Notes: generated by a model from the sequence alone, not told the origin. Shown: positions 27,209-36,540, counted from the first letter of the stretch. The stretch: DNA of 64,000 nucleotides from Aporhodopirellula rubra (GCF_014192335.1 NZ_JACHXU010000026.1:62001-126000); one strand, 5' to 3'. Numbers and translations are program-made.

Positions 27209-27237
27209 ATTTGGGGATTGTTTATTTCGTTTTCAGC
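27209..27237 (-). promoter_or_regulatory. Sigma32-like heat-shock promoter of dnaK
   Basis: On the minus strand, GCTGAAA (27237-27231) and CCCCAAAT (27216-27209) are 14 bases apart. This is close to the E. coli sigma32 consensus CTTGAAA...CCCCATnT. The -10 element lies 52 bp before the dnaK ATG. A short hairpin (GCCCC/GGGGC, about 27180-27195) lies in the leader. No CIRCE element (TTAGCACTC inverted repeat) is seen. Confidence 0.55.
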
Positions 27238-27673
27238 TAGCCCGATTGATCCGGGATGGCTGGTTGATGAGGATGTCAGACTTTTTCTGGCGTGAGCAGT
27301 GAAAGGCAAGAACTGTGCCAGAGCGAGTTTTTCGGCTCGCGTCAAAACGGCACGGCAGCTAAAACCTCGTGTTTTTCCGCGTGTTTTGCGTCCAACGCGG
27401 CTTCAGAAAAGTTTACGGGAACAAACTGGCAGACGTCGGAATTCGGGGTGTTCGGCCAAGAAGGCGGCGTGTCAATTCGGCAGTTTTGACAGGTTCCTGG
27501 GCTCTTTCGGTACGGTTTCGAGTCGTTCTAGGATGCGATGAACCGGTAGCGGAGTAACGGCGTTGGTTGTTGAATCACTTTAAAGACAACACGGCGATCC
27601 AGCGGCCGTTCAATGCGAAACTGGCGATGCGAAAACAACACATGCCTTTGACCGGCAACAGGAATCTGCACCC
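27238..27673. other. Divergent intergenic region with several hairpins, no gene seen
   Basis: About 435 bp between the dnaK promoter and pheA. Short inverted repeats occur, including CTGGC/GCCAG near 27285-27345, GAGCGAG...GGCTCGC near 27323-27343, and CCGCGT/ACGCGG near 27377-27402. No protein-like frame is present. A structured RNA cannot be excluded from sequence alone. Confidence 0.35.
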
Positions 27674-28720
27674 ATGAATGAATCGACTGACCTCGCGAAT
27701 CTGGACAGGAAAATTCTCGATCTGATCAATCAGCGTCAGCGTCTCGTTGCTGAGTTGTTGCATCGGAACGGTGAATCACACGGGCTCAAAGAGGCCCTCG
27801 TGGATGCGGAGGCAATTGTTGACCGCGAAGATGCGATGCTAAGTTCATCGGCACAGCAATCCATTCTGCGGCACATTGTTTCTGCGTGCTACCAAGCGGC
27901 GCGGCCCGAGCAGGTTGCGTTTCTGGGGCCTGTCGATAGTTACAGCCATTTGGCGGGGTTAGCGTATTTCGGCGACGGCATGCAGTTGACGCCGGTGTCG
28001 AGCATCGGTGCGGTTTTTGACGCGGTGGAGCGTGGCGACTGTCAGTATGGAATTGTTCCGATCGAGAATAGTACCGATGGACGCATCGTCGACACGCTCG
28101 GAAAGTTGGCCGATGGCGAAGTGAACATAACCGGCGAACTGTTGTTGGCGATTCACCACAACCTGCTCTCGCACAGTGCGAGCGACAAAATCACTCAGGT
28201 ACACAGCAAACCGCAGGCGTTGTCACAGTGCCGTGGTTGGCTGGCCGCACACATGCCCGGAGTTGAGTTAGTGGAAACGGCCTCGACCGCGGCGGCGGCA
28301 GAAGCTGCTTCGACGACCCCGGGAATCGCGGCAGTGGCGAGTTTGGCGGCTGGAACCCGCTATGGGCTCGAGGTGGTTCAGGCGTCGATTGAGGATAATC
28401 GGAATAATGTGACCCGATTCGCGGTGCTGGGTTCTGGCCAGCCGGATGCGACGGGAGACGACAAGACGACCCTGTTATTTGAGGTTGAGCATCGGCCAGG
28501 GGCGTTGGCTGATGTGATGGGCATTTTTAGAGATTGCGAGCTGAATTTGACCTGGATTGAGTCATTTCCGCAGCCCGGACGGCCGAATGAGTACTTTTTC
28601 ATCGTGGAGTTTCCGGGCCATCAACTAGATCCTCCTGTTGCGAACATGCTGACGACGTTGGGGCAGCAGACGCAGCGGGTGGCGGTTTTGGGCAGTTATC
28701 CGGTGGGAAGAAAAGTTTAG
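27674..28720 (+). CDS. pheA: Prephenate dehydratase with N-terminal chorismate mutase-like domain (P-protein)
   Basis: A 348-residue enzyme of phenylalanine synthesis. A helical chorismate mutase-like region occupies about 1-78 (NLDRKILDLINQRQRLVAEL). The prephenate dehydratase domain at about 80-255 shows VAFLGPVDSYSHLA, GIVPIENSTDG at 126-136, and the catalytic TRF at 247-249. A C-terminal ACT domain (about 263-345) carries HRPGAL at 273-278 and an ESFPQPG-type Phe-binding motif from 296, so feedback inhibition by phenylalanine is likely. The mutase region is diverged, and one of its usual catalytic arginines near the N-terminus is replaced by Ser, so mutase activity is uncertain. Confidence 0.93.
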   Translation: MNESTDLANLDRKILDLINQRQRLVAELLHRNGESHGLKEALVDAEAIVDREDAMLSSSAQQSILRHIVSACYQAARPEQVAFLGPVDSYSHLAGLAYFGDGMQLTPVSSIGAVFDAVERGDCQYGIVPIENSTDGRIVDTLGKLADGEVNITGELLLAIHHNLLSHSASDKITQVHSKPQALSQCRGWLAAHMPGVELVETASTAAAAEAASTTPGIAAVASLAAGTRYGLEVVQASIEDNRNNVTRFAVLGSGQPDATGDDKTTLLFEVEHRPGALADVMGIFRDCELNLTWIESFPQPGRPNEYFFIVEFPGHQLDPPVANMLTTLGQQTQRVAVLGSYPVGRKV

Positions 28721-28897
28721 AACGCGTCTTTCCCCTTGAAAATTCTGGGTAGTCCATTCACAATCCCCGCTCGAATTTTCGAAAGAGCTCGCTTTTTCCG
28801 AAACAATCCCGAATTCAGGCGAGAACGTCTGGGGCGAACCGTCTGCCCCTGTCTCTCGGATCTCGCCGCCCACTTTCATCCTCTGAAACGAGAAAAC

Positions 28898-29506
28898 ATG
28901 GCACGTTACACCGGCCCGAAAGCCCGTATTAACCGTCGTTTAGGTACCCTGCTTTACGAAACCGCAGGTGCCACCCGCGCCCTCGATCGCCGCAACACAC
29001 CTCCGGGGATGCACGTGCGGGGTCGCCGACCGAGTAACTACGGTTTGGCGTTGATGGAAAAGCAAAAGATCAAGCACTATTACGGTTTGGGCGAACGTCA
29101 GCTTCGTCGTTACTTTGATAATGTGGGTCGTAAGTCGGGCAACACCGGTGAATTGTTGCTTCTGCTTTGCGAAAGCCGGTTGGACAACGTGGTTCGCCGC
29201 GTCGGGTTCACCAAAACTCGCCCACAAGCTCGTCAGGGCATCGGTCACGGTCACTTCTGCGTCAACGGCGTGAAGGTCACCAAGCCTGGTTATTTGCTGC
29301 GTGCGGGCGATATTATCGAAGTCCGCGGTCGTGAGAACTTGAAGAACCTCTACCGTGGTGTGATCGCTAACTCGCCACCAGACGGACTCGATTGGGTTTC
29401 GTTCGACAGCGAAGGATTGCGTGCGACCGTCCTGAGCCTGCCCGGACCCGTCGATATCAGCCTCCCCGTCGACGCTAACAGCGTCGTCGAATTCTTGTCA
29501 CGTTAA
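28898..29506 (+). CDS. rpsD: 30S ribosomal protein S4
   Basis: A 202-residue S4 protein that binds 16S rRNA early in small-subunit assembly. The start MARYTGPKARINRRLG, the central LGERQLRRYF segment and the S4 RNA-binding domain (RLDNVVRRVGF...KPGYLLRAGDIIEV) are all typical. The N-terminal zinc-binding cysteines found in some S4 proteins are absent (C-minus form). The frame is open upstream to 28736, but homology begins at the ATG at 28898. It stands alone and is not in an S13-S11-S4-rpoA cluster. Confidence 0.97.
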   Translation: MARYTGPKARINRRLGTLLYETAGATRALDRRNTPPGMHVRGRRPSNYGLALMEKQKIKHYYGLGERQLRRYFDNVGRKSGNTGELLLLLCESRLDNVVRRVGFTKTRPQARQGIGHGHFCVNGVKVTKPGYLLRAGDIIEVRGRENLKNLYRGVIANSPPDGLDWVSFDSEGLRATVLSLPGPVDISLPVDANSVVEFLSR

Positions 29507-29530
29507 TCTCGTCTACCGTTTGAATTGACC

Positions 29531-30970
29531 ATGCACAGTCCAGTAGTTGTTCTCGGTGGTGGCCCCGGCGGATATGCGGCCGCGTTTCTTGCGGCCGATG
29601 AAGGCCTTGAGGTCACCATCGTTGAAGCCGAACCCCGTTTGGGCGGCACGTGCCTGTTGCGTGGTTGCATTCCTTCGAAGGCGTTATTGCACGTCGCGAA
29701 AGTAATCAGCGAAGTCGAAGAGCTGAAGGAAGATTGGGGAATCGAATACGAGGGCGCACCGAAAATCAACGTCGATACGGTGCGGGCTCGGAAAGAAAAA
29801 GTGATCACCAATCTGACGAGTGGTTTGGGAAACCTTGCCAAGCGTCGCGGTGTGAAAATCATCCAGGCTCGCGGTTCGTTCATTAGCTCGAACGAGATCA
29901 AGCTCGAAGGCGACCATGAGTCGATTCCTGAGGGTGGCACGATCACGTTTGACCATTGCATCTTGGCGACAGGCAGCGTTCCTGCGATGCCGCCGAGTTT
30001 CAACATCGGCAGCGACCGTGTGATGGACAGCACGGGGGCCTTGAATTTGAAGGATATCCCGGAGACGTTGCTGGTGATCGGTGGCGGATACATCGGTCTC
30101 GAAATGGGAACCGTGTACGCGAACCTCGGTTCGAAAGTAAGCGTGGTTGAGTTGGCCGAAGGCTTGCTGCCCGGTGCCGACCGTGACTTGGTCAAACCCC
30201 TCGCCAAACGCGTCGATGCGATGTGCGAAGGACGTGTCTTCCTGAACACGAAGGTCGGATCGGTCTGCGAAGTTGACGATCAGATCGAAGTCACCTTCGA
30301 AGGTCCCAATAAATTTGGGCATGAGCGTTTCGATCGTGTTCTCGTCAGTGTCGGACGCCGTCCGGTGACTCGCGGGCTCGGTTTGGAAAACACGAAAGTC
30401 GTGGTGGACGACCGTGGTTTCGTTGTTTGTGATTTGCAGCAGCGTACTGCCGATCCGAATATCTTTGCGATCGGTGACGTCGCGGGTGATCCGATGCTCG
30501 CCCACAAGGCAACGCACGAGGGCCGCGTGGCTGCGGAAGTCATCGCCGGTAAGAAGGTTGAGTTTGACAAAATCGCGATCCCTGCGGTCGTCTTTACCGA
30601 TCCCGAGATTGCTTGGGCAGGTATCACGGAAGAGGAAGCCAAACGTGAAGGCCGTAAGGTCACCGTTGAGGTTTATCCTTGGGCTGCGAGCGGACGTGCT
30701 CAAGCACTCAACCTGACCAACGGTCTGACTAAATGGTTGATCGATCCTGAGACCAATCGCGTTGTTGGTTGTGGTATCGTTGGAACCGGTGCGGGTGAGT
30801 TGATCGCCGAGGCTGTTCTGGCAATCGAAATGGGTTGCGAAGTGACCGACATCACCGAGTCTGTGCACCCTCACCCAACACTCAGCGAAACGCTGATGAA
30901 TGCCGGCGAAGTCTACTTCGGTACCGCCACCGAAATCTTCAAACCAAAGAAGAAAGCCGCCTCAGCGTAA
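29531..30970 (+). CDS. lpdA: Dihydrolipoamide dehydrogenase (E3)
   Basis: A 479-residue FAD flavoprotein that reoxidises lipoyl groups of 2-oxoacid dehydrogenase complexes with NAD+. The FAD loop GGGPGG is at 9-14. The redox disulfide is C41-C46 in GGTCLLRGCIPSK. The NAD-binding loop VIGGGYIGLE lies in the middle, the second FAD motif is FAIGDV, and the C-terminal catalytic HPHPTLSE is present. The ATG at 29531 is preferred over a TTG six bases upstream. It lies 24 bp after rpsD, an unusual pairing; E1 and E2 genes are not in the window. Confidence 0.95.
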   Translation: MHSPVVVLGGGPGGYAAAFLAADEGLEVTIVEAEPRLGGTCLLRGCIPSKALLHVAKVISEVEELKEDWGIEYEGAPKINVDTVRARKEKVITNLTSGLGNLAKRRGVKIIQARGSFISSNEIKLEGDHESIPEGGTITFDHCILATGSVPAMPPSFNIGSDRVMDSTGALNLKDIPETLLVIGGGYIGLEMGTVYANLGSKVSVVELAEGLLPGADRDLVKPLAKRVDAMCEGRVFLNTKVGSVCEVDDQIEVTFEGPNKFGHERFDRVLVSVGRRPVTRGLGLENTKVVVDDRGFVVCDLQQRTADPNIFAIGDVAGDPMLAHKATHEGRVAAEVIAGKKVEFDKIAIPAVVFTDPEIAWAGITEEEAKREGRKVTVEVYPWAASGRAQALNLTNGLTKWLIDPETNRVVGCGIVGTGAGELIAEAVLAIEMGCEVTDITESVHPHPTLSETLMNAGEVYFGTATEIFKPKKKAASA

Positions 30971-31031
30971 GCTTGCGATCGGCTGGCTGCATTGGCGTCG
31001 TTATTGGCCTCTCATCGCAAGGTGGTTTCTC

Positions 31032-32147
31032 ATGATTCCCGTCAACACGCCTTTGCTCGATGGGAATGAACAAGCGTACTTGGTGGAATGCATCGAGACG
31101 GGGTGGATCAGTAGCGAGGGGCCCTTCGTTAAGCGTTTTGAAGATCAATTCGCGGCTGCGGTCAGCCGGCAACATGCGATCGCATGTGCGAACGGATCGG
31201 GGGCATTGGACATCGCGGTTGCCGCTGCTGGTATTGGACCCGGCGACGAGGTTGTGATGCCTGCTTTCACGATTATCTCGCCCGCCGCCTCGGTGGTTCG
31301 TGCTGGGGCAACACCCGTGCTCGTTGATAGTTCGCTCGACACGTGGAACATGGATGTTGCGCAAATCGAGAGCCGGATCACGCCGGCGACAAAAGCCATT
31401 CTTGTCGTGCACATTTATGGTTTGCCCGTCGATATGACTAAGGTTCTGGAGATTGCAAGTCGCCACAATCTAATCGTCATCGAAGATGCGGCTGAGATGC
31501 ATGGGCAGTTTGTTCATGATAGGCCGTGCGGCAGCTTTGGGTTGATCAGCACGTTCAGTTTCTACCCCAACAAGCATATCACCTGCGGGGAAGGCGGAAT
31601 GGTGGTAACGGATGATGAGACGATCGCAGAAAAATGCCGTGGATATCGGAATTTGTGTTTTCAGCCACAGCGGCGTTTCGTGCATGAGGAGCTTGGTTGG
31701 AATTATCGAATGACAAATATGCAGGCCGCGGTGGGCCTGGCGCAGCTCGAAAAATTGGATGCGCACGTTCTTCGTAAACACCAGATCGGAGAACGCTATT
31801 TGGAGCGGCTCTCACGCACTCCTGGCTTGGTGTTACCGCCGGTTGAAGCTGAACATGCGAAGAGCATTTTTTGGGTGTTTGGTGTCTTAGTGAAAGACGA
31901 TTGTTCACTTTCGCCTGCCGACATCATGACTCGACTTGCCGAGCAAAAAATCGGTACGCGGCCGTTCTTTTTCCCAATGCATCAACAGCCGGTCTTCAAA
32001 AAGCAAGGTTTGTTTCAAAGCGAGACTTATCCGGTCGCAGAGAAGCTCGCCGAACGCGGGTTATACATTCCATCAGGATTGGGGTTGAGCGATGAGGAAA
32101 TCGATCTCGTCGCCGAAGCAGTTCATGACATCATGGTGTCGGTTTAG
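31032..32147 (+). CDS. DegT/DnrJ/EryC1 family sugar aminotransferase
   Basis: A 371-residue PLP enzyme that probably aminates a nucleotide-linked keto sugar for a surface polysaccharide. The PLP pocket shows EDAAEMHG at 151-158 (D152) and the Schiff-base lysine K181 in SFYPNKHITCGEGG. The start WISSEG and the motif for the dimer loop (GWNYRMTNMQAAVGLAQL) match perosamine synthetase-like members. The ATG at 31032 is chosen; the upstream frame overlaps the end of lpdA and has no family likeness. A glycosyltransferase gene begins 9 bp downstream. Confidence 0.93.
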   Translation: MIPVNTPLLDGNEQAYLVECIETGWISSEGPFVKRFEDQFAAAVSRQHAIACANGSGALDIAVAAAGIGPGDEVVMPAFTIISPAASVVRAGATPVLVDSSLDTWNMDVAQIESRITPATKAILVVHIYGLPVDMTKVLEIASRHNLIVIEDAAEMHGQFVHDRPCGSFGLISTFSFYPNKHITCGEGGMVVTDDETIAEKCRGYRNLCFQPQRRFVHEELGWNYRMTNMQAAVGLAQLEKLDAHVLRKHQIGERYLERLSRTPGLVLPPVEAEHAKSIFWVFGVLVKDDCSLSPADIMTRLAEQKIGTRPFFFPMHQQPVFKKQGLFQSETYPVAEKLAERGLYIPSGLGLSDEEIDLVAEAVHDIMVSV

Positions 32148-32156
32148 CGAACCATC

Positions 32157-33503
32157 ATGGCAATGAACCGCCCACGCAAGCGAGTCGCGATTGTTTTCTT
32201 CGAGACCTACCTTGGCTGTGCTCCCAGCCTCATCAACGCGGCGAGGCTGTTTGATGAAAATGGTTGGGCCGTCGACGTGTTGATGCGAGATTCCTCTGAT
32301 GAATTCGCTCAGCCTCCAGAACTCGGAACCCATGTCGAGGTTGTGCACGTTGGGATTGGTGCTAGCGACGGTGCAGAGCAGCAAGAAGAGTCGGACACCG
32401 AGTGCGGAAGAGGGGCGATTGAATATGGTGTCGATACGGGAGTGCCGAAACCGTCGGTGACGTGGAAATCTCGTTTGCGTGATGCATTACCAGCGTGGCT
32501 TGTGCAGCGAATGGAGGCAGCTCGAAGCCAGAAGGATCTGATCCTTGATGCTTTGCATCCTGCTACGTGGAACGCTCGATCTGATTTTGTGCGTGATGTG
32601 AAAGCAGCAGCAGTCGATAGGCAATATGATGCAGTGATTGGTGTGGATACGCTTGGTTTGGCAGCAGGGTACGAACTGGCAAAAGAGAAGAAGGCGGTCT
32701 TAGTTTTTTGGTCTCTTGAGATCATGTTTTTGCATGATTTCTGGTCGCCTGCGAGGCGACGAAGCAAGCGTCTTGAGAGACTCTATCACCAGTCGGCTGA
32801 TTTGCTTGTCATTCAGGATGGCGAACGCCAGCGAGCGTTGTGTGATGAAAACCGTGCATGGAAATGCCCAGTGATTTTCATCCCTAATTCACCTCGTGGT
32901 GAAGTGAGTCCAGACGTTTGCCGTGATCGATTTCATCGGCAGTTCGATCTGGAGAAATCCGCTTGTGTGATTCTCCATGCTGGATCGATTTGCGAAGGAA
33001 TGAGATCGAGCGATTTGGCTGCCGCAGCTGCGACATGGCCGAGTGATTGTCGATTGATTTTTCACAGCCATACGCCGATTAATTTGCAAACGCACTATTA
33101 TCGTGACATCGTTGAGAGCGGACATGGGCAGGTGTTGATCTCGACGCAACCAGTGGCCTATGACGAACTGGATGGATTGATGGCCTCGGCCGATGTCGGT
33201 GTGGTGATTTATGACAGCTCGCTGGGGCCAAATTTTCAGTTGCTCGCCGGCGCCTCAGGGAAACTTGCACATTATCTTCGTTGCGGAGTTCCCGTGATTA
33301 GCGTGGACAATCCGAGTATCGCTCGTGTGTTGGAAGATCGTGGATGCGGTATTGGGGTCGACCGTGTAGGGGAAATCGAAGACGCGGTTCGTGCGATTTT
33401 GTCAGATCGAGATACTTACCAGGTGAACGCGTTGGAGACATATCAAAGTTGCTACGAGTTCGAAAAGCACTTTGATGCGTTGTTGGATTTCTTGGGAAGG
33501 TAG
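32157..33503 (+). CDS. Glycosyltransferase, GT-B fold
   Basis: A 448-residue cytoplasmic glycosyltransferase. The N-terminal Rossmann part (KRVAIVFFETYLGCAPSLINAARLF) and the C-terminal donor-binding part (VILHAGSICEGMRSSDL..., then ADVGVVIYD...GASGKLAHYLRCGVPVISVDNPSI) match the GT4-like layout. The acidic residue of the usual EX7E motif is not clear. It directly follows the aminotransferase gene, so the pair probably makes and adds an amino sugar to a surface glycan. The sugar is unknown. Confidence 0.85.
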   Translation: MAMNRPRKRVAIVFFETYLGCAPSLINAARLFDENGWAVDVLMRDSSDEFAQPPELGTHVEVVHVGIGASDGAEQQEESDTECGRGAIEYGVDTGVPKPSVTWKSRLRDALPAWLVQRMEAARSQKDLILDALHPATWNARSDFVRDVKAAAVDRQYDAVIGVDTLGLAAGYELAKEKKAVLVFWSLEIMFLHDFWSPARRRSKRLERLYHQSADLLVIQDGERQRALCDENRAWKCPVIFIPNSPRGEVSPDVCRDRFHRQFDLEKSACVILHAGSICEGMRSSDLAAAAATWPSDCRLIFHSHTPINLQTHYYRDIVESGHGQVLISTQPVAYDELDGLMASADVGVVIYDSSLGPNFQLLAGASGKLAHYLRCGVPVISVDNPSIARVLEDRGCGIGVDRVGEIEDAVRAILSDRDTYQVNALETYQSCYEFEKHFDALLDFLGR

Positions 33504-33720
33504 TTTCGTTAAGTGTGCGAGATCAGTGAAGTTGCGTCCTTGTTGTGCCGGGCGTGACAATCTGACACGGTGGTTTTGGCGGGAAATATTCTATACTCGG
33601 CAGTGCATGTTTCGATACAATCGTGTGGTCGGCGGTGGATTACCGTGCCCCGTGATCGCAAATCCTCGAGCCTGTTGTCCGCCGCCTGAGTTTCAAACGA
33701 ATCGTTGATACTGCTGGTGA

Positions 33721-34932
33721 ATGGATATGATCACTTCCGCCAACCGTGACACTTTTGGCGTTCCTCCTGCGGGGGCCAATCGATTGGCAGCACAAGGTGC
33801 CTCAGCGCCGGGCGGTGCGACTGCAATGGCGCGTCGGACGCGAAAGTCGTTCGACCACAGCCCCATGTTGGTGTTCTACGAGTTGACACGGGCGTGCGAT
33901 TTGGTGTGTCTCCACTGCCGGGCATGTGCTCAGCCGAAGCGAGATCCGGCGGAGTTGAAGACTGCGGAATCGAAGCAGATGATCGATCAGCTCACGCGGT
34001 TCCCTGATCCGCCGATGTTGGTTCTTACCGGTGGTGACCCCTTCAAGCGAGCTGACTTGTTCGAGTTGGTCGAGTATGCAGTTGATCGAGGCTTGGCCGT
34101 TTCGATCACGCCTTCGTCGACGCCTTTGGTGACTCGTGAAGCGATTGCCCGGTTGCGCGATGCGGGGATATCGCGAATCGCAGTGAGCGTGGACGGGGCG
34201 GATGCAGAAACCCATGACCGGCATCGTGGAGTCGTGGGCAGCTTTGCCCGCTGTTTGGAGATTCTCCAAGACGCGAAAGAGCTCGGCGTGCCGACGCAAG
34301 TGAATACCACGATCATGCCGAATAATGTGCATCAGATCGAAGCGATGGGAGACTTGTTCGCGAAGTATAGCATCGCGATGTGGTCGTCTTTCTTCCTGAT
34401 TCCAGTTGGTCGCGCTGAGGAATCGTCGAGGCTTAATGCGGATGAGTGCGAAGCCACGTTCGCGCGCTTGTTTGCTCAGTCTCGCAAGCAACCGTACTTG
34501 GTGAAGACAACCGAGGCGATGCACTATCGTCGCTACATGATCCAGCATCGGCGTGATGCCGTCGATTCAGCAACGGTCGACAAGAAGGCACCCGCTCCTC
34601 CACCGTTCATCACGGCGGGGATAAATGACGGGAAAGGCGTGATGTTTGTCAGTCACACTGGTGTGGTTTATCCGGCTGGTTTCTTGCCTGTGGTATGCGG
34701 CACATTCCCCGCGCAGAACGTCGTTGACATCTATCAAAAGTCGTCGGTGTTTCGCGCGTTACGAGATTCCGAGCGGCTCGAAGGCAAGTGCGGTCAGTGT
34801 GAATTTCGTCAAGTTTGTGGTGGTTCGCGAGCGCGTGCTTACGCGGTAACGGGCAACATGTTTTCCGCCGAGCCAGATTGCAGTTACATCCCCAAACCCG
34901 TCCAAGGAGCACAGAAATGCGACGTCGTGTAG
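33721..34932 (+). CDS. Radical SAM/SPASM protein, heme-pathway type candidate
   Basis: A 403-residue radical SAM enzyme. The [4Fe-4S] motif CxxxCxxC is C59, C63, C66 in TRACDLVCLHCRACAQ. Next come the glycine-rich LTGGDPF and the barrel strands typical of MoaA/NirJ-like members. The C-terminal SPASM-type cysteine cluster (CGQCEFRQVCGGSRARAY...PDC) would hold a second iron-sulfur cluster. The first 40 residues are low-complexity, and M36 could be the true start. The end overlaps the HemY-type gene by 16 bases. The layout resembles AhbC/AhbD/NirJ and the BA_1875 type of heme-linked radical SAM proteins. Which porphyrin or other step it serves cannot be told from sequence. Confidence 0.85.
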   Translation: MDMITSANRDTFGVPPAGANRLAAQGASAPGGATAMARRTRKSFDHSPMLVFYELTRACDLVCLHCRACAQPKRDPAELKTAESKQMIDQLTRFPDPPMLVLTGGDPFKRADLFELVEYAVDRGLAVSITPSSTPLVTREAIARLRDAGISRIAVSVDGADAETHDRHRGVVGSFARCLEILQDAKELGVPTQVNTTIMPNNVHQIEAMGDLFAKYSIAMWSSFFLIPVGRAEESSRLNADECEATFARLFAQSRKQPYLVKTTEAMHYRRYMIQHRRDAVDSATVDKKAPAPPPFITAGINDGKGVMFVSHTGVVYPAGFLPVVCGTFPAQNVVDIYQKSSVFRALRDSERLEGKCGQCEFRQVCGGSRARAYAVTGNMFSAEPDCSYIPKPVQGAQKCDVV

Positions 34933-36371
34933 CTATCGTCGGTGGCGGTGTATCCGGTCTAGCCGCAGCACATCAACTTATCAAACAAGATCCGACATTG
35001 GATGTGCAGCTCTACGAGGCTGGCCCGCGTGTCGGCGGAGTCATTCAAACCGTTCGTAAAGATGGTTTTCTGATTGAAGGTGCCGCTGATAATTTCATTA
35101 CTTCCATTCCGGGAGGGATTGAATTGTGCGAGGACCTCGGTCTAGCCGATGATTTGATCGGCACCAACCCAGACGGGCGTGGTGCGGATGTATTGTCAAA
35201 CGGCCGTCTCGAGCCGATTCCATCAGGTTTTATGGTGATGGCGCCTTCTCGTATTTGGCCTTTGTTGTCGACGCGGATTTTGAGTCCCTGGGGCAAGCTT
35301 CGATCGGGATTGGAAGTCTTCGTGCCGCGCAAGAAGGTTACTGAGGACGAATCACTTAAATCGTTTGTGTGTCGTCGATTTGGCAAAGAGTTGTTTGAGC
35401 GTCTCGTTCAGCCGCTCGTCGGAGGGATTTATACCGCCGACCCGAATCGCTTGAGTGTGGCGGCGACGATGCCGCGATTCCTCGAGATGGAGCGCGAACA
35501 CGGCAGTTTGATCCGTGGCATGTTGGCTGGACGTAAGGCGAGTGGTAAGCGTGCGGAGAAAGCGGGCGGTGCACGATACAGTCAGTTCATGTCGCTGCGT
35601 GGAGGCATGTCCAAGTTGATCAACGCTTTGCATGACAGTTTGCCGGAAGGTTCGGTGCACCTCAACGCTGCGATCGGATCCATTCACCGTCGCGGCCAGA
35701 GATGGCGTCTCCGGATGAAAGATCCTTCGGTCGGATCAGTTGATGCCGATGCCGTTATTGTTGCGGCGCCTGCCGGTCACGCCTCGAGCATGTTGACCCA
35801 TGTTGATGCGGCGATTGCAGAGGATCTCGGCGGGATCGAATACGCGAGTTGTGCGGTTGTGTCGCTCGCATTTCGACGAGATCAGATTGGACATCCTCTC
35901 GGTTCGTTCGGTTTTGTTGTTCCTCAAATCGAAGATCACTTAATCTTGTCGTGTAGCTTCTCGAGTGAGAAATACGAAGGTCGCGCGCCGGAAGGGACCG
36001 TCTTGATGCGAGTCTTTATTGGCGGTGCCTGCCAGGGTGGTTTGCTGCGATTGCCTGATAAGGAATTGCTCGAGTTGGCTCGCTGGGAAGTTGCGAAGTT
36101 GCTCGATGTCTCTGGTGAGCCTCTGATGCAGCACATCACGCGTCAGACACACGCGATGCCGCAGTATCACGTGGGGCACCGTGCTCGCGTTGAACGCATT
36201 GATGAGCGATTGCAGAACTATCCCTCGCTTGCGTTGGCGGGAAATGCACTCAACGGTGTTGGCGTTCCGGGGTGTATCGATAGTGGCCAGAAAGCGGCTC
36301 GTCGCATTCTTGAGGCGATCGACGCGACTGACGATTCGAAATCACTGTCTGATGAGCTGAGTGTTTGTTGA
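34917..36371 (+). CDS. hemY: HemY-type protoporphyrinogen/coproporphyrinogen oxidase
   Basis: A 484-residue FAD flavoprotein. The N-terminus RRVAIVGGGVSGLAAAHQL is the FAD-binding motif, followed by GGVIQT. The C-terminus NALNGVGVPGCIDSGQKAARRI is the family end motif. It would oxidise protoporphyrinogen IX or coproporphyrinogen III in heme synthesis, with oxygen as acceptor. The ATG at 34917 is preceded by a clear AAGGAG ribosome-binding site and overlaps the radical SAM gene, so the two are co-translated. The name hemG is also used for this type. Protoporphyrinogen versus coproporphyrinogen specificity cannot be read by eye. Confidence 0.93.
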   Translation: MRRRVAIVGGGVSGLAAAHQLIKQDPTLDVQLYEAGPRVGGVIQTVRKDGFLIEGAADNFITSIPGGIELCEDLGLADDLIGTNPDGRGADVLSNGRLEPIPSGFMVMAPSRIWPLLSTRILSPWGKLRSGLEVFVPRKKVTEDESLKSFVCRRFGKELFERLVQPLVGGIYTADPNRLSVAATMPRFLEMEREHGSLIRGMLAGRKASGKRAEKAGGARYSQFMSLRGGMSKLINALHDSLPEGSVHLNAAIGSIHRRGQRWRLRMKDPSVGSVDADAVIVAAPAGHASSMLTHVDAAIAEDLGGIEYASCAVVSLAFRRDQIGHPLGSFGFVVPQIEDHLILSCSFSSEKYEGRAPEGTVLMRVFIGGACQGGLLRLPDKELLELARWEVAKLLDVSGEPLMQHITRQTHAMPQYHVGHRARVERIDERLQNYPSLALAGNALNGVGVPGCIDSGQKAARRILEAIDATDDSKSLSDELSVC

Positions 36372-36540
36372 GCTGAGTAGGAGCAGAACGCCGGTAGCGA
36401 TTAGAGGTTGTTGCGTTCATCGGGCCACGCGCTTCAGTTTGCTGACGAATTCGGTAGGGTCACTTTAGGGGCGTTACGCAGTAGGGTATGTTCGTGCTGT
36501 ATTGATTACGTAGCTATTCCCCTTCTGCAGAACCTCATCT

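Noticed and set aside
25358-27295. Rightward open frames of about 300 codons opposite dnaK
   Set aside because: They come from the codon bias of dnaK on the opposite strand. The composition is Phe/Val/Asp-rich and unlike real proteins.
28734-28760. CTTGAAA motif before rpsD that resembles a heat-shock -35 element
   Set aside because: The nearest CCCC-type -10 lies about 23 bases away, which is too far for this promoter type.
29684-30874. Leftward open frame of 396 codons opposite lpdA
   Set aside because: It is fully antisense to a well-supported dihydrolipoamide dehydrogenase gene.
33802-34548. Leftward open frame opposite the radical SAM gene
   Set aside because: It is rich in Arg and His with no domain, typical of antisense frames in this genome.
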